From Ferruginibacter sp. (GTDB lineage: Bacteria; Bacteroidota; Bacteroidia; Chitinophagales; Chitinophagaceae): 64,000 bases of DNA. This document shows, one piece after another, positions 27,381 to 36,905 of the stretch (within the stretch, counting starts at the first letter, position 1; the number at the start of each line of letters is the position of its first letter). The notes below the pieces were generated by a model. That model searched no databases, was not told the DNA's origin, and worked only from the letters and a program-made list of their open reading frames with translations. The stretch spans positions 1 through 64,000 of the forward strand of contig JANYGZ010000008.1 in the NCBI GenBank assembly GCA_025362235.1, written 5' to 3'. A program made the position numbers and the translations under genes.

Positions 27381-28967
27381 ATGAAAAAAATATTTTCTCT
27401 TTTAATCCTGGTGCTTTGCCTTAAACTGGTTTCTTTTGCTCAGTCAGATATTGCTGCACAATATGGTAATTCTATTACCGGTGATGGTTTAAAAAAACAA
27501 CTAAAGATTATTGCAAGCGATGAAATGGAGGGCCGTGAAACAGGCACAGAAGGCCAGCGCAAGGCTGCCACTTATATAGAATCACAATTTAAAACTTTTG
27601 GTTTAACATCACCGGCTGACTTAAAAGGTTATCAGCAATTGTATCCATTGTATCAGGACAGCCTAAAAACTACCGAGCTGGCACTAAATGGCACGGCTGC
27701 AGTATTTGGAAAAGACTTTATTATTCCATTGAACACAAACGAAAATGGAAAATTTAAAGGGAAAGAAATAATTTTTGTGGGTTATGGCATAGATGATGTA
27801 AAATACAACGATTACGAAGGGCTAGATGTTAAAGGAAAAATTGTAGTATTCTTTTTGGGCGAACCAAAAAAAGATGGCAAATACATTATTACCGACAGCA
27901 GCCGCAGCTCAGAATGGACTTACCCTGGCATCACTAAAAAACTGGCTGCAGCCGCAGCAAAAGGTGCATTGGGCGCTTTTGTTATTAATCCAAGATTGGA
28001 ATCTTTTACACAGGGTGCCGTAGATAATGGTAAAAAAACGGGCGTTTATTTTCCACGAAATAATGGGGATGTAAAACAAATAAATTATGCACTGCTGTCG
28101 CACGATTTTGCAAAAAATATTATTGGTAACAATTTTGATACGTTGTTAAAAATTTCCAGACAGACCCTGGTAATGGATAAGCAGTGGGCTGTTGAAAAGA
28201 AAATGAAAGCAGAATATACATTTGAAAAATTCCGTACTACTATAAATGCAAGTAATGTAATAGGTGTTTTAGAAGGAACAGATAAAAAAGATGAATATGT
28301 TTTTTTAACGGGGCATTACGATCATTTGGGTAAACATGATGGCAAAATTTATTATGGTGCAGATGATGATGGCAGCGGTACCTGTGCCGTTATAGAAATG
28401 GCAGCCGCTTTTGCAAAAGCCAAGGCAGCAGGGCGTGGCCCGAGAAGAACGATAATTTTTATGGCCGTTAGTGGAGAAGAAAAAGGTTTATGGGGAAGCG
28501 AATATTACAGCGATCATCCTGTTTATTCTTTAGATAAAACTACAGCGGATTTAAATACGGATATGGTGGGAAGGGTAGATACAGAGCGTAAAACCGGCGA
28601 TAGTTTAAACTATGTATATGTTATTGGCCATAATAAATTAAGCAGCGACTTACCGGTAATTAATGAAGCAGCAAATAATAAAAATACTCAATTAGTGCTC
28701 GATTATAAATTTGATGATCCAAGCGATAAGGAGCGGATTTATTACAGAAGTGATCATTATAATTTTGCCCGTAAAGGTATACCTATTTTATTTTTCTATG
28801 ATGGTATGTTGAAAGCCGATTACCACAAACCAACTGACACAATTGAAAAAATAAATTTTGAGCTGTACGAAAAGCGAGTACGGATGATATTTTACACAGC
28901 CTGGGAAATTGCCAACCGGGATGAGATGCTGAAGAGAGATATTCCTTTATCAGAAGGTAGCAGATAA
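27381..28967 (+). CDS. Exported M28 family zinc peptidase
   Basis: A 528-residue secreted aminopeptidase-type enzyme. Start ATG 27381 gives the signal peptide MKKIFSLLILVLCLKLVSFAQ; an in-frame extension to 27279 overlaps rpiB and lacks sense. The two-zinc site is complete: His312 in HYDHLG, Asp328 in GADDDGSG, catalytic Glu366 and zinc-binding Glu367 in SGEEKG, Asp394 in NTDMVGR and His459 in SDHYNF. A PA-like insertion lies around residues 120-260. M28 enzymes remove N-terminal amino acids in the periplasm or outside. The gene ends 20 bases before a strong bidirectional hairpin shared with the convergent DUF6089 gene. Confidence 0.92.
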   Translation: MKKIFSLLILVLCLKLVSFAQSDIAAQYGNSITGDGLKKQLKIIASDEMEGRETGTEGQRKAATYIESQFKTFGLTSPADLKGYQQLYPLYQDSLKTTELALNGTAAVFGKDFIIPLNTNENGKFKGKEIIFVGYGIDDVKYNDYEGLDVKGKIVVFFLGEPKKDGKYIITDSSRSSEWTYPGITKKLAAAAAKGALGAFVINPRLESFTQGAVDNGKKTGVYFPRNNGDVKQINYALLSHDFAKNIIGNNFDTLLKISRQTLVMDKQWAVEKKMKAEYTFEKFRTTINASNVIGVLEGTDKKDEYVFLTGHYDHLGKHDGKIYYGADDDGSGTCAVIEMAAAFAKAKAAGRGPRRTIIFMAVSGEEKGLWGSEYYSDHPVYSLDKTTADLNTDMVGRVDTERKTGDSLNYVYVIGHNKLSSDLPVINEAANNKNTQLVLDYKFDDPSDKERIYYRSDHYNFARKGIPILFFYDGMLKADYHKPTDTIEKINFELYEKRVRMIFYTAWEIANRDEMLKRDIPLSEGSR

Positions 28968-28986
28968 AATTGTAATAAAATACATT

Positions 28987-29029
28987 AATATAAAAGTGGG
29001 TTCAATAAAATTGAACCCACTTTTATATT
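28987..29029. terminator. Bidirectional terminator: perfect 20-bp inverted repeat
   Basis: The arm at 28987-29006 is the exact reverse complement of 29010-29029, with only AAA as loop. The GTGGGTTCAA core is flanked by A- and T-runs on both sides, so the hairpin should stop transcription in both directions between the convergent M28 and DUF6089 genes. Confidence 0.88.
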
Positions 29030-29060
29030 ATCTAAAAATCTAAGAAACGTTCAATATTTT

Positions 29061-29921
29061 TTATTTAGCCGTAGGGCATTTGTAAGTGCTGATATTAAAT
29101 GAAAGGCCGACTTCAGCAATCATATATTGGTCTTTTTGTTTGCTCCCTCCACGTTGTGCGCCCTCAACTCCAATTGTTGCCCCTGTTTCATAACTCCTGT
29201 CTTGTAAAAGTCCGGCAACAGAAGGTTTGCCATTTAGTGGAGGAAAATTGTTTATGCCAACATAAGTGGTACTTACATCGTCTAAATAATCAGTTGTAGT
29301 AAAACGCTCGGCAATTTGAACAGATAGGTTTAAATTATTATTAATGCTGTATTTTAGCCCCAATCCAAGAGGGAAACACATCGCAATGCTGCCATATGGT
29401 TTTCTTGTTTTGCCATCAGCGCCTACATAGCCAATGTTTTGTCCCTCTGTTCCCAATGGACGCAGATAGTACTTATCTCCATTTAAATAGGCATAAGGGT
29501 TGTAATTGAATACGCCTAAACCAATGGTAACATAAGGAGTAAATGAATAATCAGGATTGCCGGGAATAAATTTAAAAAAATTAAAATCACCACTTATTGC
29601 AAACTCTGTAATAGCACTGTTAAAACTTAAATTCCTTGCTTTTTGATAATCGTTTTTACTGTAAGTATCACTGTAACCCACTTCGGTGTAATGTGCGCTG
29701 AGGCGTACGCCCATGTAGTTATTAAATTGCTTTCTATAAAAAATACCTACTGCTGGTTTAAGAGCGTTAAGGCTAACATTTGTATTGAGATCCCCAAAAT
29801 AGGTAGCTACGCCAATTGTAAAGCCAAATTCGCCTTGCTGAACATTACCATATTCAGATTGGGCAAAAGCCCCTACAAACATTGCAAAAGCTAAAAATAG
29901 GGTTAGAATACTTTTTTTCAT
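29061..29921 (-). CDS. Outer-membrane beta-barrel protein (DUF6089 family)
   Basis: A 286-residue exported protein with signal peptide MKKSILTLFLAFAMFVGAFAQ. The mature chain alternates amphipathic strands, for example GEFGFTIGVATYFGDLN, GVRLSAHYTEVGYSDTY and PLGLGLKYSINNNLNLSVQI, the pattern of an 8-10 stranded barrel. The YFGDLN motif near residue 42 is characteristic of the DUF6089 family, which in Bacteroidota stands beside nadK and the isoprenyl-transferase/BamA genes. Here nadK lies 53 bases upstream on the same strand, so the two are probably co-transcribed. The function is unknown. Confidence 0.85.
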   Translation of the reverse strand: MKKSILTLFLAFAMFVGAFAQSEYGNVQQGEFGFTIGVATYFGDLNTNVSLNALKPAVGIFYRKQFNNYMGVRLSAHYTEVGYSDTYSKNDYQKARNLSFNSAITEFAISGDFNFFKFIPGNPDYSFTPYVTIGLGVFNYNPYAYLNGDKYYLRPLGTEGQNIGYVGADGKTRKPYGSIAMCFPLGLGLKYSINNNLNLSVQIAERFTTTDYLDDVSTTYVGINNFPPLNGKPSVAGLLQDRSYETGATIGVEGAQRGGSKQKDQYMIAEVGLSFNISTYKCPTAK

Positions 29922-29974
29922 AATTACAAAGTAAAGGATTGTTTGCCAATTACAAATAACGGAAGGAGCCGGAT

Positions 29975-30853
29975 TTAATTGCGCTTATCCAAACCCCATG
30001 AAAGTTTATTGCGTAAAGTTTGTAAAAAATTGTTTTCGTTTAACCGAACCAGGTTAATTTGAAATTTTTCTTTTTTTACAGCCAATTGTACCTCTTTTGG
30101 AACAATTTCTCTTCGACTGTCCATGCTGCACAAAAAACCATCGCTTCTGCTTTCTATTTCAAAAGATATTATATTATCATCCGGCACCACAATCGGCCTT
30201 ATATTTAAGTTGTGGGGAGCTACCGGCGTAATAACAAAACTGCCACTATCCGGAAAAACCACTGGCCCATTGCAACTCAATGAATACCCTGTAGAGCCAG
30301 TTGGTGTAGCAACAATTAATCCATCTGCCCAATAGGTATTTAAAAATTCTCCATTTAAATAAGTATGGATTTTTATCATGGAGGAAGTATCTTTTTTATG
30401 TAGCACAAACTCATTTAATGCATAAGGGGCATTGTCAAATAAAGGTAAATCCGCATCTAAATGAATTAATGTTCTTTTATCGAGTACATAAGTCCTGTCT
30501 ATTAAAGCTTTAATGGCCAAATTCAAATCTTCTTTGCCGATGGTTGCTAAAAAGCCAAGCCTGCCGTAATTTATTCCTAATACCGGGATTCCCTTATTCT
30601 GAATAAAAGTTACCGTATCCAATAACGTGCCATCACCACCAAGGCTTATTATAAAATCAATGGAATCATCAAGATCTTCTGCTGCGTTAAAGGTGGAATA
30701 TTTGCCTTGCATGTTTACAGCAGAATAAAACTGGTTAAAAAAATCCTGAAAAAAAACCGGTTCAACATGGTAAGTTTTCAGCTCTTCCATAAAGGTTATA
30801 ATGTCTTTATGCTGATTATTTTCTATGCCACGGCTGTATATCGCTATTTTCAT
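29975..30853 (-). CDS. nadK: NAD kinase
   Basis: A 292-residue cytosolic enzyme that phosphorylates NAD to NADP. The catalytic GGDGT (Asp74 in LGGDGTLLDT) is followed by GINYGRLGFLA and the NAD-binding TPTGSTGYSLSCNGP segment; LNIRPIVVPDD completes the family pattern. Length is standard. It is read together with the DUF6089 gene, and the CBS protein gene lies upstream on the same strand after a 274-base gap without an obvious gene; this CBS-nadK-DUF6089 order is familiar from Bacteroidota. In many relatives uppS and bamA come next; here they do not. Confidence 0.95.
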   Translation of the reverse strand: MKIAIYSRGIENNQHKDIITFMEELKTYHVEPVFFQDFFNQFYSAVNMQGKYSTFNAAEDLDDSIDFIISLGGDGTLLDTVTFIQNKGIPVLGINYGRLGFLATIGKEDLNLAIKALIDRTYVLDKRTLIHLDADLPLFDNAPYALNEFVLHKKDTSSMIKIHTYLNGEFLNTYWADGLIVATPTGSTGYSLSCNGPVVFPDSGSFVITPVAPHNLNIRPIVVPDDNIISFEIESRSDGFLCSMDSRREIVPKEVQLAVKKEKFQINLVRLNENNFLQTLRNKLSWGLDKRN

Positions 30854-31127
30854 TATTTATGCTATTTTTTTCCGCCATCAAATTGTGAAGACCTTTGAGC
30901 AGTATTTTAAATTCAACAAAAAATTGAAGAAGCTAAAACCTCCTTTTTTTAAACAGTAAAACCTGGTGTCTGGGTGTAAAAATAACCTGTTTTGATGTAA
31001 TTGATTAAAACTGTATGTTAATTGAAGGTTAGCGCATAAAAATGGGTAGCATTTTCAAGTATCCTGAGACAAAAGTTTTGTGCAATTAATCAGGATTGTA
31101 AACGGGTGATAGGAGCCGAATTAGAAT

Positions 31128-31790
31128 TTAAATATCCAGGTAGTTCATTAAGTGGCGGTAATTGGTATCAATATTATCTTCAAATTTTCCATCGTTGAAA
31201 TCAAAAATAATAGTGTATTCGTATCTTTCAAAAGCAGCCAATATTGCAGTAATTTCTTTTTTATTCAGGTGAAGTGTAATGGTTAGTAAACCGGTATCGG
31301 GATGTGTAGTAGTGTTCAAGTGTAAAATAGTTGCGTCATTGCTTTCCACTATCCTGCTTATTTCTGAAATCGAAAACTGAGACCGCTCCATTTCCAAAAC
31401 AATAATACCTCCTATTTCATTGGCGCCAGAAAAATTGCCCAAGGTTTTCATTAAATCAACCATTGGTATTACACCAGTTAATTCATTCTCCTCATTTACT
31501 ATTGGTACAATAGAAGCCTCAAACTGTATGGTGTAATTTACCGCATTTAAAAAATGTACATTTTCTTTAAGGGATTGATGTAAAAAATTTTCCTGTAATA
31601 ATTCAACAGTTGCTTTTTCATCATCTGCATCTAATAAGTCGTCTTCGCTGATCATCCCAAGAAATTTATCTTCTGATACTATTGGCAAATGTGTAATACG
31701 GTAATCATTGATAAGACGAAGCGCCTTACCAATGGTATCCTGCAACTGAAGCCGGGGGATATTATTATTGACGAGTTCTGCAGTTAGCAT
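31128..31790 (-). CDS. CBS domain pair protein with C-terminal ACT-like part
   Basis: A 220-residue soluble protein. The first 130 residues carry two CBS motifs (about 10-60 and 72-125), visible in TIGKALRLINDYRITHLPIV and in ENELTGVIPMVDLMKTLG. The rest, from GGIIVLEMERSQFSISEISRIV on, has the beta-alpha-beta pattern and the spacing of an ACT-like regulatory domain. Such proteins probably sense nucleotides. The position just upstream of nadK is conserved in Bacteroidota, which makes a role connected with nucleotide or NAD metabolism attractive, but this is inference. Confidence 0.82.
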   Translation of the reverse strand: MLTAELVNNNIPRLQLQDTIGKALRLINDYRITHLPIVSEDKFLGMISEDDLLDADDEKATVELLQENFLHQSLKENVHFLNAVNYTIQFEASIVPIVNEENELTGVIPMVDLMKTLGNFSGANEIGGIIVLEMERSQFSISEISRIVESNDATILHLNTTTHPDTGLLTITLHLNKKEITAILAAFERYEYTIIFDFNDGKFEDNIDTNYRHLMNYLDI

Positions 31791-31858
31791 AATTATATAT
31801 AATTGTATCCTTTAAACTGTAACGAAAGGTATATAATTAAAGTATAGGACAATCAAAA

Positions 31859-32638
31859 TTATAAATGTGATGCCGCTGGCGTTTTTAGTTTTGTAAGAAA
31901 CGCATCCAGTATACTGTTAAACTCATGTGGCACTTCCATCATTGGTGCATGGCCGCATTTATCAATAATATGCAGTTCGCTGTTTGGGATAAGGCTGTTA
32001 AATTCTTTACCCACAAAAGGTGGTGTAATGCTGTCATTATTTCCCCAAATAAGGCAGGTAGGTTGTTTTATATCCTTTAGTTCTTCACCGAGATTATTAC
32101 GGATGGCACTTTTTGCAAGTGCAATAATTTTTATTACTTTAATACGGTTATTGGTTATTTCAAAAACCTCGTTTACCAGCTCATCTGTTGCCATTGCCGG
32201 GTCATAAAAGGTGAGCGCCGTTTTTCTGCGGATATATTCTTTGTCGCCCCGCTTAGGATATGTGTCGCCCATGCCATTTTCAAACAGGCCCGAACTACCG
32301 GTTAATATCAGCGATTTTATACGTTGGGGATGTTTAAGAATATGCACCAATGCCACATGGCCGCCTAATGAATTACCCAGCAAATGAATGTTATTGTAAT
32401 TGCGTTGTTCAATAAACCTATAAACAAATTTTTGTAACCCGCTTACAGAAGTATGTAAAAGATCCATCTCCAGTAATGGCAGAATAGGAACTATTACTTT
32501 ATTTGTTTTACGAAAGTGTTCAATAAGATCCATAAAATTACTGAGTGCACCAAATAATCCATGGAGCAACAATAATGGTTCGCCTTCGCCAAATTCTATA
32601 TATTTAAACTTTCCGTCTTGTTTGTATTCGTAACTCAT
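31859..32638 (-). CDS. Alpha/beta hydrolase
   Basis: A 259-residue cytosolic alpha/beta-hydrolase fold protein. The oxyanion motif HGLFG lies at 26-30, the nucleophile elbow GNSLGG has Ser90, the acid is Asp202 in GNNDS and the catalytic His230 is in KCGHAPMME, so the triad is intact. The overall layout matches the carbon-carbon bond hydrolase and esterase branch (MhpC type), but no substrate can be assigned. It starts 90 bases after cvpA on the same strand, and the CBS gene follows 68 bases later. Confidence 0.88.
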   Translation of the reverse strand: MSYEYKQDGKFKYIEFGEGEPLLLLHGLFGALSNFMDLIEHFRKTNKVIVPILPLLEMDLLHTSVSGLQKFVYRFIEQRNYNNIHLLGNSLGGHVALVHILKHPQRIKSLILTGSSGLFENGMGDTYPKRGDKEYIRRKTALTFYDPAMATDELVNEVFEITNNRIKVIKIIALAKSAIRNNLGEELKDIKQPTCLIWGNNDSITPPFVGKEFNSLIPNSELHIIDKCGHAPMMEVPHEFNSILDAFLTKLKTPAASHL

Positions 32639-32728
32639 TTGTTGGAACTAATAATAATACAGGTGTGTTAATAAGCACTAAAATAGTGAATTGCGCTAAA
32701 ATTACATCAAATAAAACAATGCCTCAAA

Positions 32729-33265
32729 TTAATGCGGGATTTTGGTGGATAAGCTTTCGAAATATATTTCTAATTGAGTAAACATGCCTTTAAAAACCGG
32801 GATGATTTTGCCAAAGCCATTAATTACTTTTGGCCCCCATGGCTTTATATAGGGAAAGGTACGGGATGATTGAAGGGTTGCTCCGTCAAATAAATGTATC
32901 TTTTCTGCATAAAATAAAAATACACTGTATATTATCATGTATAATATAATAAATAACAATATGCCTCCAATACGGTTAACCCACCCAAGCAAGGCCATTT
33001 CAAAACTTTTCTCAATCAATTTTGCACCAAGGTTAACTAAAAAAGCCACTACCAAAAACACCAGCATAAAAGATATAAACGGCAGCCATTTAGCAGATAC
33101 GTTTATACTGTTTTGCAAATAGGCGGCAACGGCGGCAGACAATTTTAATGCTGCGGCAATGCCAACAATAAAAGCAATTATAGAAAATAATGCAATAATC
33201 AGCCCTTTTCTATAGCCTTTAAAAATCGCAATCAAAATTAATATGGCAAAAATTATATCTATCAA
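32729..33265 (-). CDS. CvpA family membrane protein
   Basis: A 178-residue inner-membrane protein of the CvpA family, with four hydrophobic segments (about residues 1-20, 26-48, 62-84 and 100-122) and the early motif IFKGYRKGLIIALFSI that typifies the family. CvpA homologues are linked to colicin V export and envelope stress, with unclear mechanism. The start is TTG 33265, giving MIDIIFAILILIAI; no ATG fits. It is only 8 bases from the stop of yqeY, so both are surely in one operon. Confidence 0.85.
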   Translation of the reverse strand: MIDIIFAILILIAIFKGYRKGLIIALFSIIAFIVGIAAALKLSAAVAAYLQNSINVSAKWLPFISFMLVFLVVAFLVNLGAKLIEKSFEMALLGWVNRIGGILLFIILYMIIYSVFLFYAEKIHLFDGATLQSSRTFPYIKPWGPKVINGFGKIIPVFKGMFTQLEIYFESLSTKIPH

Positions 33266-33273
33266 TTGTTATA

Positions 33274-33726
33274 TTATTTATCCAACAATTCTTTTACAAT
33301 ATTGCTGATTGTTTTTCCATCGGCCAGGCCAGCCAATTGTTTACTGGCAACACCCATTACTTTACCCATATCGGCAGGTGAGCCGGCACCAGTTTCAGTA
33401 ATGATGGCTGCTACAGCTTCTTTTATTTCAGCTTCGGTGAGCTGTTTGGGTAAAAATCTTTCTATTAATTCTATTTCTTCTTTTTCTTTAATGGCCAAAT
33501 CCTGTCTGCCCTGTTTCTCAAAAATCTCCAAAGAGTCTCTTCGTTGTTTCATCATCTTTTGTAAAAACTTTTGCTCTGTGGCCTCATTAATTTCGCCACC
33601 TGCACCCGGCTCTGTTTTTGCTTTTATTATCTCTGCTTTTATGGCTCTCAGGCCACGTAAAGCAGCCTCGTTCTTTGCTTTCATGGCATCTTTCATTTCA
33701 GCCATTATTTGTTGTTCTAAACTCAT
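33274..33726 (-). CDS. GatB/YqeY domain-containing protein
   Basis: A 150-residue soluble protein of the YqeY family, a helical domain also found at the C-terminus of GatB, where it contacts tRNA. Family text is plain: AMKAKNEAALRGLRAIKAEI, then ELIERFLPKQLTEAEI and GSPADMGKVMGVASKQLAGLADGK. The stand-alone form may assist aminoacyl-tRNA amidation or act as a general tRNA-binding helper, but no role is proven. It overlaps nothing and is followed after 8 bases by cvpA; gldC lies 90 bases upstream. Confidence 0.93.
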   Translation of the reverse strand: MSLEQQIMAEMKDAMKAKNEAALRGLRAIKAEIIKAKTEPGAGGEINEATEQKFLQKMMKQRRDSLEIFEKQGRQDLAIKEKEEIELIERFLPKQLTEAEIKEAVAAIITETGAGSPADMGKVMGVASKQLAGLADGKTISNIVKELLDK

Positions 33727-33816
33727 ATTAATTTGCCATATCCCAAAGGGCAGGTCTTTTTTATATCGTTAAAAATTATTTCGTAATCAGCACATTAATA
33801 AATCAACTAATCGCCC

Positions 33817-34161
33817 TTACTGCTGTTCTTTCAATTGTATTGCCTTAAACTTATCAAAAAATTCTTTGGCAAATTTTTTCATGTCGTTGCTTAACTCCTG
33901 TTGCTGGGTGGCTCTTTTAAATGTATCAGCCATCGTCATTAACATCTGGTAATAAAAATCTGCCATTTCATCCATCATCATATCTTTTGTCCACAGGTCA
34001 ATGCGCAGGGCAGTTTTATCCGCTCCATCCCAAAAAGCAATACACATGGCTTTAGCCTTTTGGGCCATATCTGCGGTACTGTCACTTGCAATCCAGCTAA
34101 TTTGTTCAGGAATTTTATTGGGGTCTAAAAGAACATCTATTTTTATTGTTGACTGATTCAT
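33817..34161 (-). CDS. gldC: Gliding motility protein GldC
   Basis: A 114-residue cytosolic protein matching GldC of Bacteroidota throughout: IKIDVLLDPNKIPEQISW at the start, AKAMCIAFWDGADKTALRIDLWTKDM in the middle and DEMADFYYQMLMTMADTFKRAT near the end. GldC is needed for efficient gliding in Flavobacterium but is not a membrane part of the motor; it also occurs in non-gliding relatives. No other gld or por genes are in this window, so motility or type 9 secretion cannot be concluded from it alone. Confidence 0.93.
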   Translation of the reverse strand: MNQSTIKIDVLLDPNKIPEQISWIASDSTADMAQKAKAMCIAFWDGADKTALRIDLWTKDMMMDEMADFYYQMLMTMADTFKRATQQQELSNDMKKFAKEFFDKFKAIQLKEQQ

Positions 34162-34237
34162 ACAATTATTATTACCTTTTTGGTAAGGCTATCTATTAGT
34201 TATTAAGTTGGCAAAGATAAAGAGTTTGAATGGGTGT

Positions 34238-35341
34238 TTATGCAGTTAATGCGGCAGATTTTACAATGTTTTGCCAAAACAATTGATTGCTTGCAGACAA
34301 TGGATATTTTACTGCTATACTTTTACCCTTTTTAATCAGTTCGTTCCGTTTATCCTCGTCTTTAAAAAGCAACATCATTTTATCGGCTATATTTTCAAAA
34401 ATATCGGGATCAGCATATAAAACAGCATCTTCAAAAATTTCAGCCAGTATAGGCGAATAACCGGCAATAACCGGCGCTTCGCTTTGCATGGCTTTTAACA
34501 CCGGTATATAAAAACCGGTTTGCTGCAGGGCATAAATAAATGCATAGGCGGCATGTGTAAGCTTTGATAATTCTTCTTCCTGCAAGTCAACCAGCAGTTT
34601 TACATCATCTCTATACTTATAGGTTTTTAAACTTTTTGCAAATGTATTATTTGGTAAAAAAGCCTTTGTTGCAATTATTAATTGCATATTACTTTTTTGC
34701 CTTTTCTTAAAAAATGAAAATGCTTTTAATAAATTAACTAAATATTGTTGAGCAGTAATATCACCAACAAATAAAAAATATTCTTTGCCTTCTGTATATT
34801 TTTCTTTGGTATTTTCTATCTCATTTTTTTGCAAAATATTTTCATTAACACCGTTGTATATTACCGTTACTTTTTCGGCAGCTAATGAAGCATATTGTTT
34901 ACAAATTTCATTTTTTATGCAATTAGAAAAAGTAATGATTGATGTTGCTTTTTCTAAAAAAGCAGGAATATTCTTTTTAAAAAAAGAGGAATGATCAGGA
35001 AACGCAAGATCCGGTAAAAGCAAACATTGAGGTACCTGGGTTTTTAATGAACATATAGGATCCATATTGATAAAAACAGCAGCTTTATATTTTTTTAAAA
35101 GTAAAGGCAGTTTATAACCATACCATATTTTCCACAAAATAATATTTCCTGAAGTTGGTGCAGCGTCAATAATGACGGCATTTTTAGAACTTAAAAATTT
35201 GGAGTCCTCTATTTCAGCTATTAAAAAAAAAGAATGTTCCGGATGATCATTGATGATGTTAACAATACAATCAACAAGGAAAAATTGCTGATCGAAATAG
35301 GAATTTTTTGAAACTGTTTTAATATTTATTACAATGTTCAT
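34238..35341 (-). CDS. Glycosyltransferase family 1 protein (GT4-like)
   Basis: A 367-residue GT-B fold enzyme. The C-terminal domain has YFLFVGDITAQQYLVNLLKAF near 188, LQEEELSKLTHAAYAFIYALQQTGF around 250-275 and the following EAPVIAGYSPILAEIFEDAVLYADP, the nucleotide-sugar binding pattern of GT4, with Glu residues in the E-x7-E spacing somewhat degenerate. The N-terminal half lacks the usual glycine-rich loop. The acceptor is unknown; the gene is not in a polysaccharide cluster. The flanking genes on the same strand are the CorC protein upstream and gldC downstream. Confidence 0.82.
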   Translation of the reverse strand: MNIVINIKTVSKNSYFDQQFFLVDCIVNIINDHPEHSFFLIAEIEDSKFLSSKNAVIIDAAPTSGNIILWKIWYGYKLPLLLKKYKAAVFINMDPICSLKTQVPQCLLLPDLAFPDHSSFFKKNIPAFLEKATSIITFSNCIKNEICKQYASLAAEKVTVIYNGVNENILQKNEIENTKEKYTEGKEYFLFVGDITAQQYLVNLLKAFSFFKKRQKSNMQLIIATKAFLPNNTFAKSLKTYKYRDDVKLLVDLQEEELSKLTHAAYAFIYALQQTGFYIPVLKAMQSEAPVIAGYSPILAEIFEDAVLYADPDIFENIADKMMLLFKDEDKRNELIKKGKSIAVKYPLSASNQLFWQNIVKSAALTA

Positions 35342-35488
35342 TACTGTAAAAATAGGTTTGTAAAATCATATCTGATCAATTGTACAGTTGAAAGGAGTGC
35401 GGCCCAATAAATAGTTAGTAAAATAGAAAATGAGGCAATGGGTTGCAGATGTATATAAAAGCGGCTATCCTGTAAAATGCTCCAGGCT

Positions 35489-36775
35489 TTATTTCAATAC
35501 TTTCAGCTTAACAGTTTCAATCCTGGTATCGCTTACGTTTAAAATATCAAACTGGTAATTGCCTACTGTAAAAGATTCTTTTTGTTTGGGGATATCATCC
35601 CTGTTTTGTATGATAAAACCACTAAGGGTCTCCGTTTCCTGGCTATCCGGAAATTCAAGATCGTATTTCTCGGTAATGTAATCAAGTTCCAGCCTGCCGC
35701 TAAAAATAAATTCGTTGGTTGCCAGTTGTTTTTCTAAAAACTCTTCTGTATCATGCTCATCTTTAATGTCGCCAAAAATTTCTTCCAGCAAATCTTCCAT
35801 TGTTACAATACCTGCTGTACCACCAAATTCGTCTACCACCCAGGCAATACTTTTTCTTTCTTTACTAAACTTATTCATAAGGTCAGTAGCGCTCATGCTT
35901 TCTGGTATGGCTGCGATGGGTAATAATATAGATTTTAAATCGGCCGGGTTTTTAAACATATCTAACTGATGAACATAGCCAACAATATTATCTATATTTC
36001 CATCGTATACCAACAGCTTGCTTAGCTGCGTAGTAATGAAGGTATTTTTAACCACTTCAATATTGGTACTAATATCTACCCCTTCAATTTCTTTACGTGG
36101 AATAAGGCATTCTCTTATTTTTATTTCACTTAGCGATAAGGCATTTTCAAATAATTCTTTATTGATTTCCCTTATGTCTTCCTGCTCGTGGCTTTTACTT
36201 TGCTGAATAAAATATTCCAGGTCAATTTTAGTGAAGGCGTCTTTTTTTTCATTGAGCCTTACATTAAAAATGTAACGCAGTATCCATTCAGCAATGGTTA
36301 CAAAAAAAGAAGATATTGAAGAAAAAGCACCATAGAAAAACTGGACTAAATAAGCTATAAAGCCACTGCTTAATATACTTTCGTTGGTGGCCCTGAAAAA
36401 AGCCTTAAAAAGAAATTCAATAAAAAGCACAATAAAGGTAGAAATGATGGTTTCAACCAATAGTTTGATATACTTTATATAATCAGTTAGCGAAAGCGGC
36501 AATATTTTTTCAATATAATGCCACAGCGGGTATAATAATTCGCCTACCAGTAAACCATAAATTACCAAGACTACATTTACACCTATTAAAGTATTGCCTA
36601 TAAATTTGGCAGGTTTATCCGCATACTCTCCCCAAATCTTTCCACTATAAGTACCCTGCTTTTTTCTTAACTCCATTGAAAGTTTATTGGCAGATACAAA
36701 TGCAATTTCTATCCCCGAAAAAAAACCAATCAGTATCAAAGAAATTATTATTGCCAAAAGCGCTATCCAGTCCAT
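35489..36775 (-). CDS. Hemolysin C/CorC family membrane protein (CNNM-CBS-CorC)
   Basis: A 428-residue inner-membrane protein. The DUF21/CNNM transmembrane region covers residues 1-190 (starting FFSGIEIAFVSANKLSMELRK), then a CBS pair (about 210-335, including VVDEFGGTAGIVTMEDLLEEIFGDI) and a CorC/HlyC C-terminal domain from about 350 on. Such proteins are linked to magnesium and cobalt efflux. In Bacteroidota, GldE has the same plan; I cannot tell GldE from general members by eye, and no gldD neighbour is present, so no symbol is given. Confidence 0.9.
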   Translation of the reverse strand: MDWIALLAIIISLILIGFFSGIEIAFVSANKLSMELRKKQGTYSGKIWGEYADKPAKFIGNTLIGVNVVLVIYGLLVGELLYPLWHYIEKILPLSLTDYIKYIKLLVETIISTFIVLFIEFLFKAFFRATNESILSSGFIAYLVQFFYGAFSSISSFFVTIAEWILRYIFNVRLNEKKDAFTKIDLEYFIQQSKSHEQEDIREINKELFENALSLSEIKIRECLIPRKEIEGVDISTNIEVVKNTFITTQLSKLLVYDGNIDNIVGYVHQLDMFKNPADLKSILLPIAAIPESMSATDLMNKFSKERKSIAWVVDEFGGTAGIVTMEDLLEEIFGDIKDEHDTEEFLEKQLATNEFIFSGRLELDYITEKYDLEFPDSQETETLSGFIIQNRDDIPKQKESFTVGNYQFDILNVSDTRIETVKLKVLK

Positions 36776-36905
36776 ATGGTAAAAATAACGAAGTGTATTG
36801 ATTTATTTACTGAAATCAGCAGTGATATTTCAACTATTTTTAATAGCTGTGTAGCTAAAGTTTATAAAACCGCTCAAATTTTTATTTGAGTTGATGCTAC
36901 TTTTT

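Noticed and set aside
35489-36775. Naming the CorC-type protein gldE
   Set aside because: The domain plan agrees with GldE, but gldD and other gld genes are absent around it and general CorC members look the same by eye.
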